A stretch of 64,000 bases of DNA, taken from Pomacea canaliculata (lineage: Eukaryota > Mollusca > Gastropoda > Architaenioglossa > Ampullariidae). The stretch lies in the NCBI RefSeq assembly GCF_003073045.1, contig NC_037594.1, positions 32,374,338 to 32,438,337 of the forward strand, read 5' to 3'. Made by a program: the position numbers and the translations under genes. Shown in pieces: positions 12,561-24,895 of the stretch (positions are counted from its first letter, which is position 1; every line of letters begins with the position of its first letter). The notes beneath the pieces are model-generated. The model did not search any database, had not been told where the DNA came from, and saw only the letters and a list, made by a program, of their open reading frames with translations.

Positions 12561-15500
12561 TAGTCTTTTTATATTCGTTTTAATGAAAAAAATAAATGTC
12601 ATCAAATTGCAACTTGAATTAGCTGAAGCTGCAGGCAGCTAGCCAAAATGGCTGGCCATACCAGTTACAAGGAATTAAGAACCATGAAGCATCAGTTAAA
12701 GAGTCTCACCACTCCTTTTCTCATCAATGAGGCTTAAGTGATTTTTAAAATTAAATTTGCATATAGCCAGTGTAGACTGACAAAGCAACAATATTTTGTA
12801 CTGTTCTGTAACAGCACTCATAGTAGTAGAAGTCCTGTCACTTCTCCTGTTTTGCTGAGTACCAAAGTTAAAAAAAGACTGAAAAAAATGAACAGAAAGC
12901 TACTGTAGAATCTCTTTACTAAGCTTCCTTTAGAAAGAAGCCCTGATGCTATGAGTAGATTGTGGAGATGGGTATAGATGCTTATTCAGGAAAGATCATC
13001 TTTAACATCTATCTTTGATGGACACTGGACAATATTGGGTAATGATGCACTTTTTGTGAATGAAAACTGAAACTGTACCAGTCATGACCTATGTTTGCCA
13101 GGAGACAAAACAAGAAACTGAAATATTTCAAACAGATTTTAATTTTTTTTATTCATTGTGCTTAAAATCATTTACTGAGATCATCTGCACTGTGTTTTCA
13201 CATTGATGTTTTGGTGTGATCATGATGTTAGGCTATACATGTCATATAGAATTCTTCTAATAATGAACAAAATTATTAGAGGATTTATTGCAATATTTGC
13301 CATCTGATGCTATGTGAGAAAGTATCTGTGTATATTGCACCTGTTGCCATGTCTTTGTAGATGTTTTAAGTCTGTTCAGGTTCTGCTGGAACAGATTGGA
13401 CTTGTGTTAAGTATTGTTTAAAAATTTTTGATGTATAAATTTTGTAAATTTGATTAAGATGTTTCCTTCTCCATGATGTTCCTGCCTTATTCCTATTTAA
13501 TTTTTGTTGAAAATTCTGCCCTTGCACATGGCAGCAGTGTTGCAATATACCCCAGGTTGCCGACAGTAAAGATGTCTTTTATTTGTGTTTTAAATGAGTT
13601 TACTTTTTTTGTGTGATTTTTACAAAGAAAAAATTTCATCTAATTTAGAGGATGAGGAAATGGATTTGTATTGCTTATATTTGTCAATGCAACCGATAGT
13701 TCAAGATGAACATTTGATCTTGCCAAGTTGTGCAGCATGCATTATTAAAGATGTTTCCCTTGCTGTTCAGCTGTGCTGATGGCCACACTAATATATATGT
13801 ATATAGGGAATATTTTGGGCCTTATTACATTTAATTAAAATTTTTAGACACATTATTTGTCTCACTTGTAAAATTATTTGTAACTTGTCTTAAGGTTAAA
13901 CAGCCTGCTAGATTTTGGTTGTAACTAATCCAGTCCACCATTTAAAAACATGCAGGCTGTATCCTTTCTCCACCTCATTCTGTTTCTTATCTAAATACAT
14001 ATATGTGAGTGTGTATATAGAAACACACACCAGACCTGTATTTATTGTTGTCTGTTTTTGAATGAAGTCTTGACCTGGTGCTGGTCTTCTCTGCAGTCAT
14101 TTGCACACTTCACAAAGTGCTGCTCAATTATTTACAGACATATGCTTGGACATAAACAGAGACTTGATGTTACTACAGATTTTCTTTTGGATTGGGGGCT
14201 GTCCAGTGGTACAACAGTTATAGTTTATTACCAATACTGTGAGGCTTGTATTTTTTTTTAAAGGGTGAAGATCTCATTACAGGCACATGGATCTTTTTCT
14301 ATATGTGCTCACTCATGATGCAGCAGCCTTAGTTGTTGGCTTAGAATAAAACAAGAATAGATCTGTCAGATTTTATCACCATGATATAGCATCCATTGCT
14401 TCCGCAACATTTCAACATCAAATAACCAGTCTTCTCTTTTTTACTGAAAAAAAAAAAGTGACAAGGTCTGCTCCTAGGGTTAATGTCTTTACAGTAATTC
14501 TTTCCATTCAGAAAATTGAGCGTTTTTTAAATTTCTTCACAATCCTTATGAAGTTATTCTGCAATCCCTGTTGAGTTTATTTATGTTTCAATAAGAATGC
14601 TTAATATTTAATGAGATCTGAGAGGATTTGTAATTTGAACAACATTCATTTGAATCTCAGAAGTCTTCATGATGTCCTCCCAATCTGAAGATCTGCATGC
14701 AGCATAGTTTGAGTTTATCACAGATTGTGGAAGACCCCAGGCCTGTGACCAGTAGAGAAGCTCATAGAAAATAAGCTAGGAAAAACTGCTATTTAAATTT
14801 TACACAGTCTTGCCTAGAAGAGGGGTTAAGGAGACACCATTATTATTACCCTTTTTCTGTATCTTGAGACTGTTTCATACAAATGCACAAAGACTGTCAC
14901 AAATGCTAAAAACTGACAGGTACGCTTTGTAGCATTATGCAATATTGATATCATCCCATAATGTGGAATTTTAGGCATTCACTGTGATGGATAGGAATTT
15001 AAAGATCAGAACATGAATTTAGAATAATTTTCCCCATTTGTAAATCCTGAAACAATTTTTTAATCATTTTTTTTTTTCAGTATACCAGCAGATTATTTAA
15101 TTAGGTGTATATGTGTAGTTGCATAAACATATATACATATAATGTAGCAAGGAGATATAAATTATTCATGGACATTTTGATGAATCCATGTTGTTTCTTT
15201 GTAATCAGTTTTGAAGATTGTTAAATGAGGTTTCCCTTGACAAATGGATCAGAAAATGTCTTGTTCGCCAGATTTGTCCCAATTCTTTCTGTTTAAGGAA
15301 ACAAAGTCCTCTTTTTGTAAGATCTCTCAGAGGATAACAAATGAGAAATATTTCATTGAAACAGCAACCAAAAATAGAAGCTTTTGATCATTCCTGTCAA
15401 AAGTAGTGTTGGATCTTTTGATTATTAACAGTTCTATGGTTAAATTGTTAATAGCTGAATTACCCTTGTTGCACTCTTGGATTTTTGTAATATTGTTATA

Positions 15501-15889
15501 CAGATGTAGCATTATAAATGTTTCATGCTGAACATTTAAGGATGTTGTGCTATATATGCAGAAGTTTGGGAAACAAGTATTGTGTATTGTTGCAAACAAA
15601 TAGATACAGAAAATAATGTGATAATAAATCAGTCTAGGAATTTAAAGAATAAAAAAGCTTACCAGCAACTGCTTGTTTCTTTTAACAAAGGATATGTATG
15701 TTGGAGATGTGCTGAACGTAGTTTGTAATGGATAACAATGTGATAACAACGTTCGTTTCTGTGTTATCTCCTGACATGATCAAGACACCTAAAACAGGAA
15801 AGATCCTGTTGCTTGATACAAAAACCTTTAATCTTCTGCGAATGGAAGCGAGTGGAATTGTTTTGCGCTAGGTGTTTGGTCCTTTCAGT
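12561..15889. other. Intergenic, no recognisable content
   Basis: AT-rich DNA with simple TA/CA patches (near 13790 and 14000) and poly-A/T runs. No exon with conserved motifs, no RNA gene and no clear repeat pair was found. Confidence 0.4.
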
Positions 15890-16160
15890 CTTAGTGGTGT
15901 GGTCACCTTACCCCCATTCCCACCTCTCACGCATGCCAACCCGGCAGAGAGCGACCACTGCTCTCCCATCGACACAGAGTCGAGCCTGTCCCAGTCCAGG
16001 CACATACACGTGGTCAGGTGGACGCTTTTTAGGGGTAGAGAACCATTGCCTAGAGTCTAGACATTGAAACCGTGCGTTCAACTAGTGTCTCGATAGTGGT
16101 GCACGCGGAAACATTCATTAACAGTGTTTCAAGGTGATTTCACCATTTCGCATCGACGCC

Positions 16161-17815
16161 ATGAGTGGAAGGCCCCGAGATAGATTTCGCAAGTATGAAT
16201 CAGGTTCATCAAAAGCGCAGAAACGCAAGTTAAGAGAAGAATTTGTTAAAAGTCAAACTGGAGCGTTGGACAAGTACATGTGCTTTTCAAAGAAGGAAGG
16301 CAGTGCGAAAAATGACAATGATTGTAGTGATGATGGTGACAATGAATCTTTGAGTGATTTTTCATCGTCAGCTGCGAACTCCCCAAACTTAGCAGTTAGT
16401 GACGACAGAAGCGGCTATATTCTGAAAACATTGATGCAGGAAATAATTCATACCCACATATCCAGATCTTAAAAGATATCTACGATCCGGGTCATTGGGA
16501 ACATGTATTTGGCTTAAATATCGATGACTGTCGAGGACAGGGATACGATAACGGAGCTAATATGAAAGGGAAACATCAAGGAGTGCAAGCCCATATTCTT
16601 CGCGAGAATAGTCGGGCATTTTTCACACCCTGTGCCTGCCACAATCTCAATCTTGTGTTGGGAGATATGGCCAAGAGCAGCTCACAAGCAGTGACATTTT
16701 TGGGGGTTCTGCAAAGAATTTATGTGATATTTGCCGCTTCACCAGGAAGATGGAAGATTTTGGAAGATGCTGTTCCTTATAACACAGCAAAATCACTGTC
16801 GGACACAAGATGGGAATGCCGTTTACAGAGTGTAAAAGCATTGCGGTATCAAATGAGCGAAATAAGGGAGGCCCTTTTCACTGTAGCGGACGAGTCCAGG
16901 GACCCTATGGTAAAAACCGAAGCCGAATCTCTTGCAAATTTTGAGGTGGGAAATTTTGAGTTCATCCTTGCCACGATCATATGGTATGACATTTTGTTTG
17001 CTGTTAATACTGTGAGCAAATCGCTACAATCTGCCGACATGCAATTGGATGTAGCAATACAGCAAATTAAAGGACTCGTGACATACTTAACAAAGTATCG
17101 GGACACTGGTTTTCATTCTGCTATGATTACTGCAAAAGAAATTGCAAGCGAAATGGATGTGGAACAAGTATTTAAGCAGAAAAGAAACCGACGAAAAAAG
17201 AGACAATTTGACTACGAGAGTACGGATGAAAGAACTTCTTCAGGTGAACATGTGTTTAGAACGGAATATTTCTTGTGCATAATGGAGCAAGCAATAATGG
17301 CCATGAATATACAGTTTGAGCAACTAAAACAATATGAGACACTCTTCGGATTTCTGTACAACATAAACACCATGCGACAATTGAATGATGAAGACTTGTT
17401 AAAATGTTGCATGGACCTTGACATAGCGTTGCGCTCGGAGAGTTCACGTGATTTAGACGGTGCAGATTTGTGTTCAGAACTCAAGATTTTTCGGGAAATT
17501 TTGCCCGAAGGTGTAAAGTCAGCCATGCAGTGCCTTCAGTACCTTTGGAGCAGTCGGGATTCATTTCCAAACACGGCAATAGCGTACAGAATCTTGCTAA
17601 CAGTTCCAGTCACAGTCGCAAGCGCCGAAAGAAGCTTCTCCAAATTGAAGTTGGTCAAAAACTATTTGAGGTCAACCATGTCTCAGGACAGGCTTTGCGG
17701 CCTGGCGATTCTCTCAATAGAAAAAGACATCGCTTCCAATTTGGAATACGAAGACCTCATTAACGAATTTTCCACACGGAAGGCAAGAAAAGTGGATTTT
17801 ATAAATAAACATTAA
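16161..17815 (+). pseudogene. hAT transposase (ZMYM1-like), internally deleted
   Basis: The start MSGRPRDRFRKYESG and the basic stretch KAQKRKLREEF open the frame. After an acidic linker the frame shifts near 16440-16450, and the continuation (YPHIQILKD, DPGHW) jumps directly to CRGQGYDNGANMKG. That junction has lost the TTF-type zinc finger and the first part of the RNase H-like catalytic domain. From 16562 a 417-residue frame is intact: CHNLNLVLGD, then SDTRWECR, and a C-terminal hAT dimerisation domain with SAERSFSKLK and LAILSIE. With part of the catalytic core gone it should be inactive, though the C-terminal half has stayed open, which suggests a fairly young copy. Confidence 0.85.
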
Positions 17816-18250
17816 GGTAAAACTTTTTGCTATGTCCATATACAGCCTAGTCGTCATCTCTTTATTGCATGTCTCGTACGTATTGACTTATTGCTAGCTG
17901 TGTTAAACAAGTTGTGACAAAAAATTACGTTCAGAAAACGCTTCTAGGTTCTAATTAAGCAAATTATTGAACCCATGTCTTCACGTTAAGCCCGACAATA
18001 ATAACAAGCAGTTTATTAAGTTATCTTCATCATATTATTTCGCTTTAAGAAAAAACCGCTACTGTCACAAACGGTGGGAAAGGTTACGAACAATTAAAAC
18101 ACTAAATTCGTGGTTATTTCGCGAAATGGATCCAACCTATCTAACTGTATATTAATCAGTGCTTCCGGCATCATATCAATAGGGATGTTGATACACGTAC
18201 TCGATGACCCCGGCCCCGCGCGGATGGTCGACCCCAGGCCCCGCGTATGC

Positions 18251-18265
18251 CTAACGCCGCCTCTG
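18251..18265 (+). repeat. hAT 3' terminal inverted repeat
   Basis: CTAACGCCGCCTCTG marks the outer end of the hAT element. The identical end occurs at 36399-36413 next to unrelated flanking DNA, which defines the terminus. The eight bases following it here are TTAATGCA, the expected place for an 8-base target duplication, but the matching 5' copy is not found. Confidence 0.7.
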
Positions 18266-18586
18266 TTAATGCAACACTCGTTATTTGATTATGAGTTGTA
18301 GAAGAAGCAAAAACAAGTATCCACTGACAAAACCATTAAAATTAAATTGCAGTTTTACATTACTCTGATTCTTCCTAAAGAAAAGGTTCAAAGATCTATT
18401 ACAATATATCAAATGATTAGCACGAACTGAATTGCTTTCAAAAGGGAGTGATTTAAGCTTCAACAGACATTTCTTATAATAAATAAAATCCACGAGATTA
18501 AATATAAACGGTTCCAGGCTGGATTGCAGATTCTGGTATTAACTACAACCATTTAAAAAAAATATGCAAATTTAAAACTTGTACTT
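18264..18586 (+). repeat. Near-identical direct repeat, copy 1
   Basis: This 323-base block matches 19154-19476 with about two differences (one C/T and one A/T shift in a short A run), at a constant offset of 890 bases. Copy 1 begins exactly at the hAT end (18265). Its minus strand carries a 70-residue open frame containing KSLPFES. No known family was recognised. Confidence 0.9.
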
Positions 18587-19153
18587 TTTATAAATAGCTG
18601 ATAAAAAAAAATCTCGTGAAACCTAACAGTCTTTTTTTTTCTGCAGGTAAAGTTGTACAGTTTTACTTGTCGTCCACCCCATAACAATTTACTGACTTGT
18701 ACAGGCTGTGCTCAGCCCCTTCCCTTCTGCTATTCTCTCGATCCCGAGCACCAGCTAACCAAATTGATGTATACACCTGCAGATGAAGAAGAATTGAAAC
18801 TTTCTTTGGCTTTTTTGGCTGCCTGCAATTTCGCGATCTGTTGTCTTGCTTCAGGTATTCTTTTCCTTTCAAAAGGGAGTGATTTAACCTTATAAATGCC
18901 AAACAAATGGATTGATAAGGAGTGTTTTGCCATGATTACATTAATTAAGCAGCAAAAAAGTGCACAAAAAGTGCAAAATGTTACACACAAAAAAACAAAC
19001 AAACATGATTTATCTTTTACTGACGTTTATTGAAGTTAAAATGTCTTTGAAAATAAGGATAAAAAGCAAGGTCATTAAAAAAATAATTTTAAATATACAA
19101 CAGTTGTGAAGCATTGTCCCATTTAAATGCATAAAAAATGTTTCCTCATGACA
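18587..19153. other. Spacer between the two direct repeats, with an exon-like stretch
   Basis: The minus strand has a 90-residue frame (19002-18730) containing VKSLPFER and then a lysine/alanine-rich helix-like run (RQQIAKLQAAKKAKES). The 21-base string that encodes KSLPFE also occurs in both flanking repeats, so this segment is related to them in part. On the plus strand a TTTCTGCAG acceptor-like site lies near 18647. No family was recognised. Confidence 0.4.
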
Positions 19154-19476
19154 TGTTAATGCAACACTCGTTATTTGATTATGAGTTGTAGAAGAAGCAA
19201 AAACAAGTATCCACTGACAAAACCATTAAAATTAAATTGCAGTTTTACATTACTCTGATTCTTCCCAAAGAAAAGGTTCAAAGATCTATTACAATATATC
19301 AAATGATTAGCACGAACTGAATTGCTTTCAAAAGGGAGTGATTTAAGCTTCAACAGACATTTCTTATAATAAATAAAATCCACGAGATTAAATATAAACG
19401 GTTCCAGGCTGGATTGCAGATTCTGGTATTAACTACAACCATTTTAAAAAAATATGCAAATTTAAAACTTGTACTT
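19154..19476 (+). repeat. Near-identical direct repeat, copy 2
   Basis: Second copy of the 18264-18586 block. It ends exactly where the L1-like LINE fragment begins (19477), while copy 1 continues into different sequence, so the similarity is bounded on the left by the hAT end and on the right by the LINE. Confidence 0.9.
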
Positions 19477-21058
19477 AGTGGATATCAATGCTTTTCATAA
19501 TGCACTCAAGCTGACATGGATAAGGAAGATTTGTACATCAAATGTAGACTGGAAGTACCTTTTGAATTCAATTCATCCACAGATTTTAAATTTTCAACAG
19601 TATGGAGGATACTTTCTGGAAAACATTGATGAAACAAATGTGTTTTGGAAAGATGTATTCGCTATTTTTTCAGACTTTTGCATTAGATTTACCCCCTTGT
19701 CACTTACAGAATTTCTGCATGAACCATTATTTTTTAATACTTTTCTGTCCAAAAATGATACACAAAAAACAGTAGAAAAATGGTTAAACTGTAATATTAT
19801 GAAAATTGGGGATTTACTTGATAATAATGGAATACCTAAGCGGCCCGGTGGCGCAACGGTTAGCGCTGTTAGCGCCTGTCACCAATACAGTGAAGGTTGG
19901 CTGCCCTGAGTTCATTTCTCGTCTCGGGCATGCTGTTCTTTCTCTGCACGTGGCACCTGTTTACAGGGCCGGCTGCTCTCCGCCAAGGACGGTCCCAAAC
20001 CCGGCTGAAAAAGGAGGAGGGTTGGGCGTGGGGCCAGCACCCCCACCCCGTAAAAACAAATCCTTGCTACTAAAACATCGACAACAGTAAAGTGTCGTCG
20101 ATGGCCTATGCACCAGGAGGAGCGAAGGGCAATAATAAAAATAAAAATGGAATACCTATGAAATTTGAAATATTCCAACAAATACATGGCAAAAATATAA
20201 ACTTTCTCGAGTATTACAGTAGAATCATGGCCATTGTCAAATATAAAAGAAAGATTGGTCATTTATGGAAACAATCAGACAGAAATACTACATGCTATGC
20301 ACCACTGTTAGCCATAATCAAGCATAAAAAAGGCACAAAAGGTATATATAATAAACTGTTGTGTCCACAGACGCCTCCTACATGCATTAGAAAATGGGAA
20401 AAAAGTTTTTCCAGACCTTCAGTGGGAAACAAATATTTGCTCACCCTTTTATTGTTACAATGGATACAAACTTCAGTGTTTCAATATCGTATTCTGCATC
20501 GTGTTTTAGCTACAAACACACTATTATATCAAATAAAACTAAGAGATTCAGATCTTTGCAGCTTCTGCAATCAGTCAAGGGAATCTATAGAACACTTGTT
20601 TTTTGATGGTATTATTGTTAAAAAAATTTGGAAGGATCTCTTTACTAAGTTAAAAGAAAAGTGTGCTCATTGTGAGCAGATAGAAGTAAAGAAACAGCTA
20701 ATACTATTTGGAGTCCAAAATGAGCTTATGACAGATAAGATATTCAGCCTTATTCTAATTATGGCAAAGTTTTATATCTACCGGTGCAAATGTTTCAATA
20801 TTCATCTAAGTGTGAACTCATTTGTATTGGAAATAAAGAAAAGATATCATGTAGAAAAATATTACTACACAATAAATAGTAAGCCAGAATGTTTTTCACT
20901 AAAATGGATACCATATAAGCAGCTTTTCTTCACACATTGAATGTTTCTGTCTGCGTGTTGTTTTTTTTTGTTTTTTCTTTTTTTTAAGTGAGAATGCATT
21001 TACATTGTGGTCTAATGAGGAGCCTGCGAATCCTGTTCTTTTCCACATTCCTCTTCCT

Positions 21059-21089
<31 letters not shown>

Positions 21090-22077
21090 CTTTTCTCTTT
21101 TGTGTTTGTGTTTTGTGACAATCCATAGTTTTGTTGGTTTTTTTAAATGTGCATAATGTGTAATACTATTTAATGTTTACTAATTTAGTTTTTGTTACTT
21201 AATCTTCTAAACACATGTACATTACAATAAGTCAAGATCATTACCTTTTATGTAAGTTTTCATAACATCATTATCATCATTTCCATTGCTTTATTTGTTA
21301 ACATATTTCAAGCATGAAGAGGTGCAAGTGATTATTCGTATGATGAGGATCATGTGTAAGTTTGTATTAAGATTTCAGAATATTTGTCTACTTTCATTTC
21401 TTGTCCTTATATTTGTCAAGACAAAGCATTGCTATTTTGAAACTTGTGCTACTAGGTGCTATTGATGGTTTTTGGTTTTTTTTTATCAAATTATACAATT
21501 ATTCCCCTTTTTCCTTAGTAGATTACACTTATGGTATAGATTGTGCATGATGCCAAACTGACATGTTTTAAACACATACACATGCACTCACACCCTCACT
21601 CACACACATATTCTACTCTATTTTCTTCTATCTCTATTGCTATGTACAAATGATAAATAGACAATACATATCATATATTTAAAAAGAAAAAAAAGGGGAG
21701 AGAGAAAGGGGAAGAAAAGGGAAAAAGGAGAAAGAGAAAGGAAAAAAAAAATTTCTTATTTGTGAAATACAGGTGGGTGTGACATCATAGATTCAGTCAA
21801 TGACGGAACCACATATATAGCACTGTAATAATAACTTTTTCCCTCTAAAAGGTATACAAATTTAAGAATTGTGTAAAGCTGATGTTATGTTTTTTTTTGT
21901 TTTTTTTTTTTAAGTGAAATTAGTAGGGATTAGGATGTGTAGTCTCTAGGGAATGTCAGTGGTAATTGTAATAGTTGTATACTCAATGGCATGGGAAATG
22001 TTTATGTCTTGTTTTAAGACCCACCTTCATTGTTATGTTTATTTTTGTTGATGTAATTCATAATAAAAAAAAAAAAA
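19477..22077 (+). mobile_element. 5'-truncated L1/Tx1-like LINE with 3' UTR
   Basis: The frame starts in the C-terminal part of an L1/Tx1-type ORF2 (VDINAFHNALKLTWIRK) and, after an inserted SINE (19839-20145), continues to a stop at 20938-20940. Landmarks are FQYRILHRVLATN, then LCSFCNQSRESIEHLFF, the cysteine/histidine motif near the end of such proteins. About 1.1 kb of non-coding DNA follows with T-rich, CA and GA-rich tracts and an A run (22062-22077) that probably is the poly-A tail. The coding part is open apart from the SINE, so the copy is fairly young. A relative with more of the reverse transcriptase lies at 32245-34028. Confidence 0.75.
19839..20145 (+). mobile_element. tRNA-derived SINE inserted in the LINE, with 13-base target duplication
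   Basis: The element splits the LINE frame and is flanked by the direct repeat AATGGAATACCTA (19826-19838 and 20146-20158). Its head GGTGGCGCAACGGTTAGCGC resembles the A box of a tRNA promoter, and GAGTTCATTTCTCGTC stands where a B box belongs. The tail is A-rich (AATAATAAAAATAAA). Removing it and one repeat copy restores the LINE reading frame across the site. Related copies lie at 39321, 43393 and 52541. Confidence 0.9.
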
Positions 22078-22409
22078 GTTCCATAATTTTAAGCGTTATA
22101 ATCAGAAAGGAACTACAAGTGGAACTGCATTAAAATTTCTTTAGGCAGGCAAACTGATTTTTTAAAAAAATCCCAATACATGCGAAATGTAAAGATGTCT
22201 ATCAATTGTTGTGTTCATTCCTTTCTACACAGTGTTAACCAGCTGATTAAAGGACTAGACACTGCATAAACACATGTCCATATTTTTAATTTTCCAATGT
22301 AATTGGATCACAATGAAATGAGGTAGGAAAAGTTCGCCAGGCTAGAGTTGTCTCCCTGTAATGTTTTTTGTAATCTCATGAAAACACAGTCAAATATTTA
22401 AATCCTTAC

Positions 22410-24580
22410 CCTGAACTGTTTGTAAAATAAAGGAGTGGTTCTTGAGTCCCTTCTTCTCTTTCAGACCATTGAAGTTGTAACACCGGGCTGAGTCAGTTGA
22501 CAATAGCACAGATAGTATGCTCCTCACCAAGTGCTTTAAAGTGAATATTCCACCCATCGTCAAATGGCATTCCTGGAAACAGACAATAATAAGCATACAT
22601 CACTTTTTAAAATAAAAGTTGCTGTGGGCAGTATCATGATACATGTTATGAGAACTAGTATTATAAAACCAAAATATGGATGAAAACCATAAAGGAAGTT
22701 TCCCATTTTTGTCTGTGACCAAGCTGAAGTTGTTACAGAAAATTTATTATCAGCTGTAATCCATGCCAACATAACAATGCCTTTGTTACTTTTTAGTACT
22801 GCAGACATGTCATTTGTTCTATAAAATTAAATGTTATAAAAACCTTTAAAGGGAATAGCAAAAATAGATTTGACTCCTCCTACTAACAAATCAGAATACA
22901 GCACATACCGAGTGTGTCCGTTTTCCTGGGTCAGTCTTCCAATCCCACTCCAGACGGTCAACATCCTCTGAAGATTGTAAGAGAAAATGGAACCCCTCTG
23001 GCAGTTTTCCTCCTGTCACCTCCTTTTCCTGGTGTTGTTTCTCCATTCTTGAAGCCTCCTTTTCACATCTTTTATATCATCTCTCATCTCTTCCAGAAGA
23101 GACAGTTGCTGCTGTCCCAAGTTTCTCCAGTTGAGCTGGAACCAACGAACACAATAGCAGAAAACATATAAGATGTGAACTTTGCTGGCTTCACTATAAT
23201 TCACAATGCTTGGAAAATATAACTACTCTTGGTTGCTTTTCCTATTTGTCATATATCTATTTGATATCTGATCCATATTTATTTCAATTTTTTTTCACTA
23301 TGGCAAAAGAAGGCTGGGATTTTCCACTTCTGGCTATATTTCACAAAATCACTGTTAATAAGTCTTGGCCGAGGGTAAGAAAAAACAAACTTTTAAAATG
23401 ATTATAAACAAAATGACTTCAAATTACCTTCCAAGGGGTTGTGGGTCCCTATGCTGGCAGGATGAAAACCTGAGAATGAGTGTTGGAGATGTGAAGGCAA
23501 AGGTGAAATAGTACTTTGTCGATAGCTGCTACTTGGGGACACCCTAGGGCTGACAACTACTGGCGGCAGACAGTATGGCAGAGAGTGGTGGACACTGCTG
23601 CATTGAATGGTCATCACATAGTGATTCCTCGGAATTCTTCTCTCCTTCGCTGTCTGTTAGCCGTGCATCCCTGTGTCAAATGAATATATTTGCATAAACT
23701 TATTTAGCTCAGTAAATTTAAAACTATAAGCTGTTGATATGTTGTTTAAAAACTATATCTTTTTAAAAGAACATTTTATTATTATTGGACAAAATTTGTT
23801 TATCACTTTAAATATGCTATTTTACCAGGAAAGTGACACAGCCTTGTGTCCTTACAATGTCCAAAAAGATCCCTAAAATTAAGAAGAGAAAATGAAAACA
23901 GACCAAAATCTAATTGGAGTTATTCGTGGCCTTTTTGTTTGATTGGGAGTATTTGTGTCATCATTCTCCACCTCCGACATTTCTTTCAGTGTCTCGCAGA
24001 TTTGGCTAGCTGCTTGGCAGTTACCTTCATGGAAATATTAAAAAGTAGCCAAATTAAATTTCACCAATCCAGACCAAAAGTATATCATAAATTTCCCTTT
24101 AACAATACTACACTTTTATAGTGCAGCATAACAACCAAAGTTACAGTACCTGTTACAGTGTTCCAACAGTCCAGATATCATCTTTTTATCTCCTTCCTTT
24201 GTCCTGCAGTACATAATGGTAAAGGAGTCATTTTGACAATTAATGCTCACACGCTTCATAAATTTTCTTTCTGGTATAAATTAATTATGAATTAAAAAAT
24301 TGCACTTACTTAATGACTTGTGCAGGCGAACTGGATGCATGGGCCATGAGGAATCTGATGTTTAATAATGAAGCTTGCAGATTTTGGTGGCCAGTTGCAC
24401 ATCCTGCGACCACTGGAATCTTTAAAAATGCTAGCAGCCAACTGTCTGGAATTACAGCTACTGGCCCCTTTAAGCATTCTGCTTCTTCCAAAAACTCAAC
24501 ATGGAATAAGCTTAAGGCCATCTGCTGAAACAACATGCAGTTTGTAGACATTTTATCCTAAATATGCAAAGCCTATCTCT
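22410..24580 (-). pseudogene. DUF4806-like multi-exon gene, probably decayed
   Basis: Minus-strand segments look like exons of one gene. The 5'-most (24551-24306) reads FHVEFLEEAECLKGPVAVIP then DSWLLA, and after a one-base shift CNWPPKSASFIIKH. Next come a short TKEGDKKMISGLLEHCN piece (near 24200), an acidic piece (LKEMSEVENDD, near 23970), DARLTDSEGEKNSEES (near 23660), a helix-forming piece (LSLLEEMRDDIKDVKRRLQE, near 23080) and an exon at 22572-22410 bounded by AG and GT. That exon encodes GGIFTLKHLVRSILSVLL then YNFNGLKEKKGLKNH, matching the usual DUF4806 core (GG, VR-IL, LL, YN-G--K). The order fits a family common in invertebrate genomes. Frameshifts, and a 3' end not found, suggest a pseudogene. 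Function is unknown. Confidence 0.5.
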
Positions 24581-24717
24581 TTGTAAACATCACTGTTAAA
24601 TGTGTAAAGCAAGCATAAATAAAATATGTATGTGTACAGCATATATATTTGCACTGATAGTTCAAATGCAGGTGTTAAACACAGCACAGCCCAGTACATT
24701 TCTTTCCCTCCTAAAGG

Positions 24718-24895
24718 CCCGGCCCTGTACCCATGAATTTACCCCCTTTTCAAGAAATTATTAAAAAGTAACTGGACAAGATAGAAGAACAATTCAAATT
24801 GATAATGACAGATCAAAATGTGTTAAGTGGAACAGTCTTACTTTAATCTTTCTTAAGAACGTACTTTTATAATAATCCAACCAGACTAGATTTAG
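24718..24895 (+). repeat. Direct repeat R, copy 1
   Basis: About 180 bases (starting CCTGTACCCATGAATTTACC, with GACAGATCAAAATGTGT inside) recur in the same orientation at 30116-30297 with moderate divergence and small indels. Copy 1 lies just upstream of the DUF4806-like minus-strand gene. Its nature is unknown. Confidence 0.8.

Larger units (their letters stand above)
15890..18265 (+). mobile_element. hAT DNA transposon, ZMYM1-like, defective
   Basis: A transposase relic (16161-17815) is followed by about 450 bases of non-coding 3' end closing with CCTAACGCCGCCTCTG at 18265. Its complement CAGAGGCGGCGTTAGG looks like a hAT terminal inverted repeat. The last 380 bases (17884-18265) recur at 36029-36413 ending at the same motif, which fixes the 3' boundary. 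The 5' boundary is uncertain: no CAGAGGCGG copy is seen upstream, so the 5' end is lost or eroded and 15890 is only an estimate. The 3' end holds a GC-rich block (CCCCGGCCCCGCGCGGATGG) unlike its surroundings. Confidence 0.75.

Noticed and set aside
19806..20090. Plus-strand open frame of 94 codons with a glycine-rich end
   Set aside because: It lies inside and across the SINE insertion and has no protein-like conservation.
20941..21126. Lysine-rich minus-strand open frame
   Set aside because: It is produced by T-rich tracts in the LINE 3' UTR.
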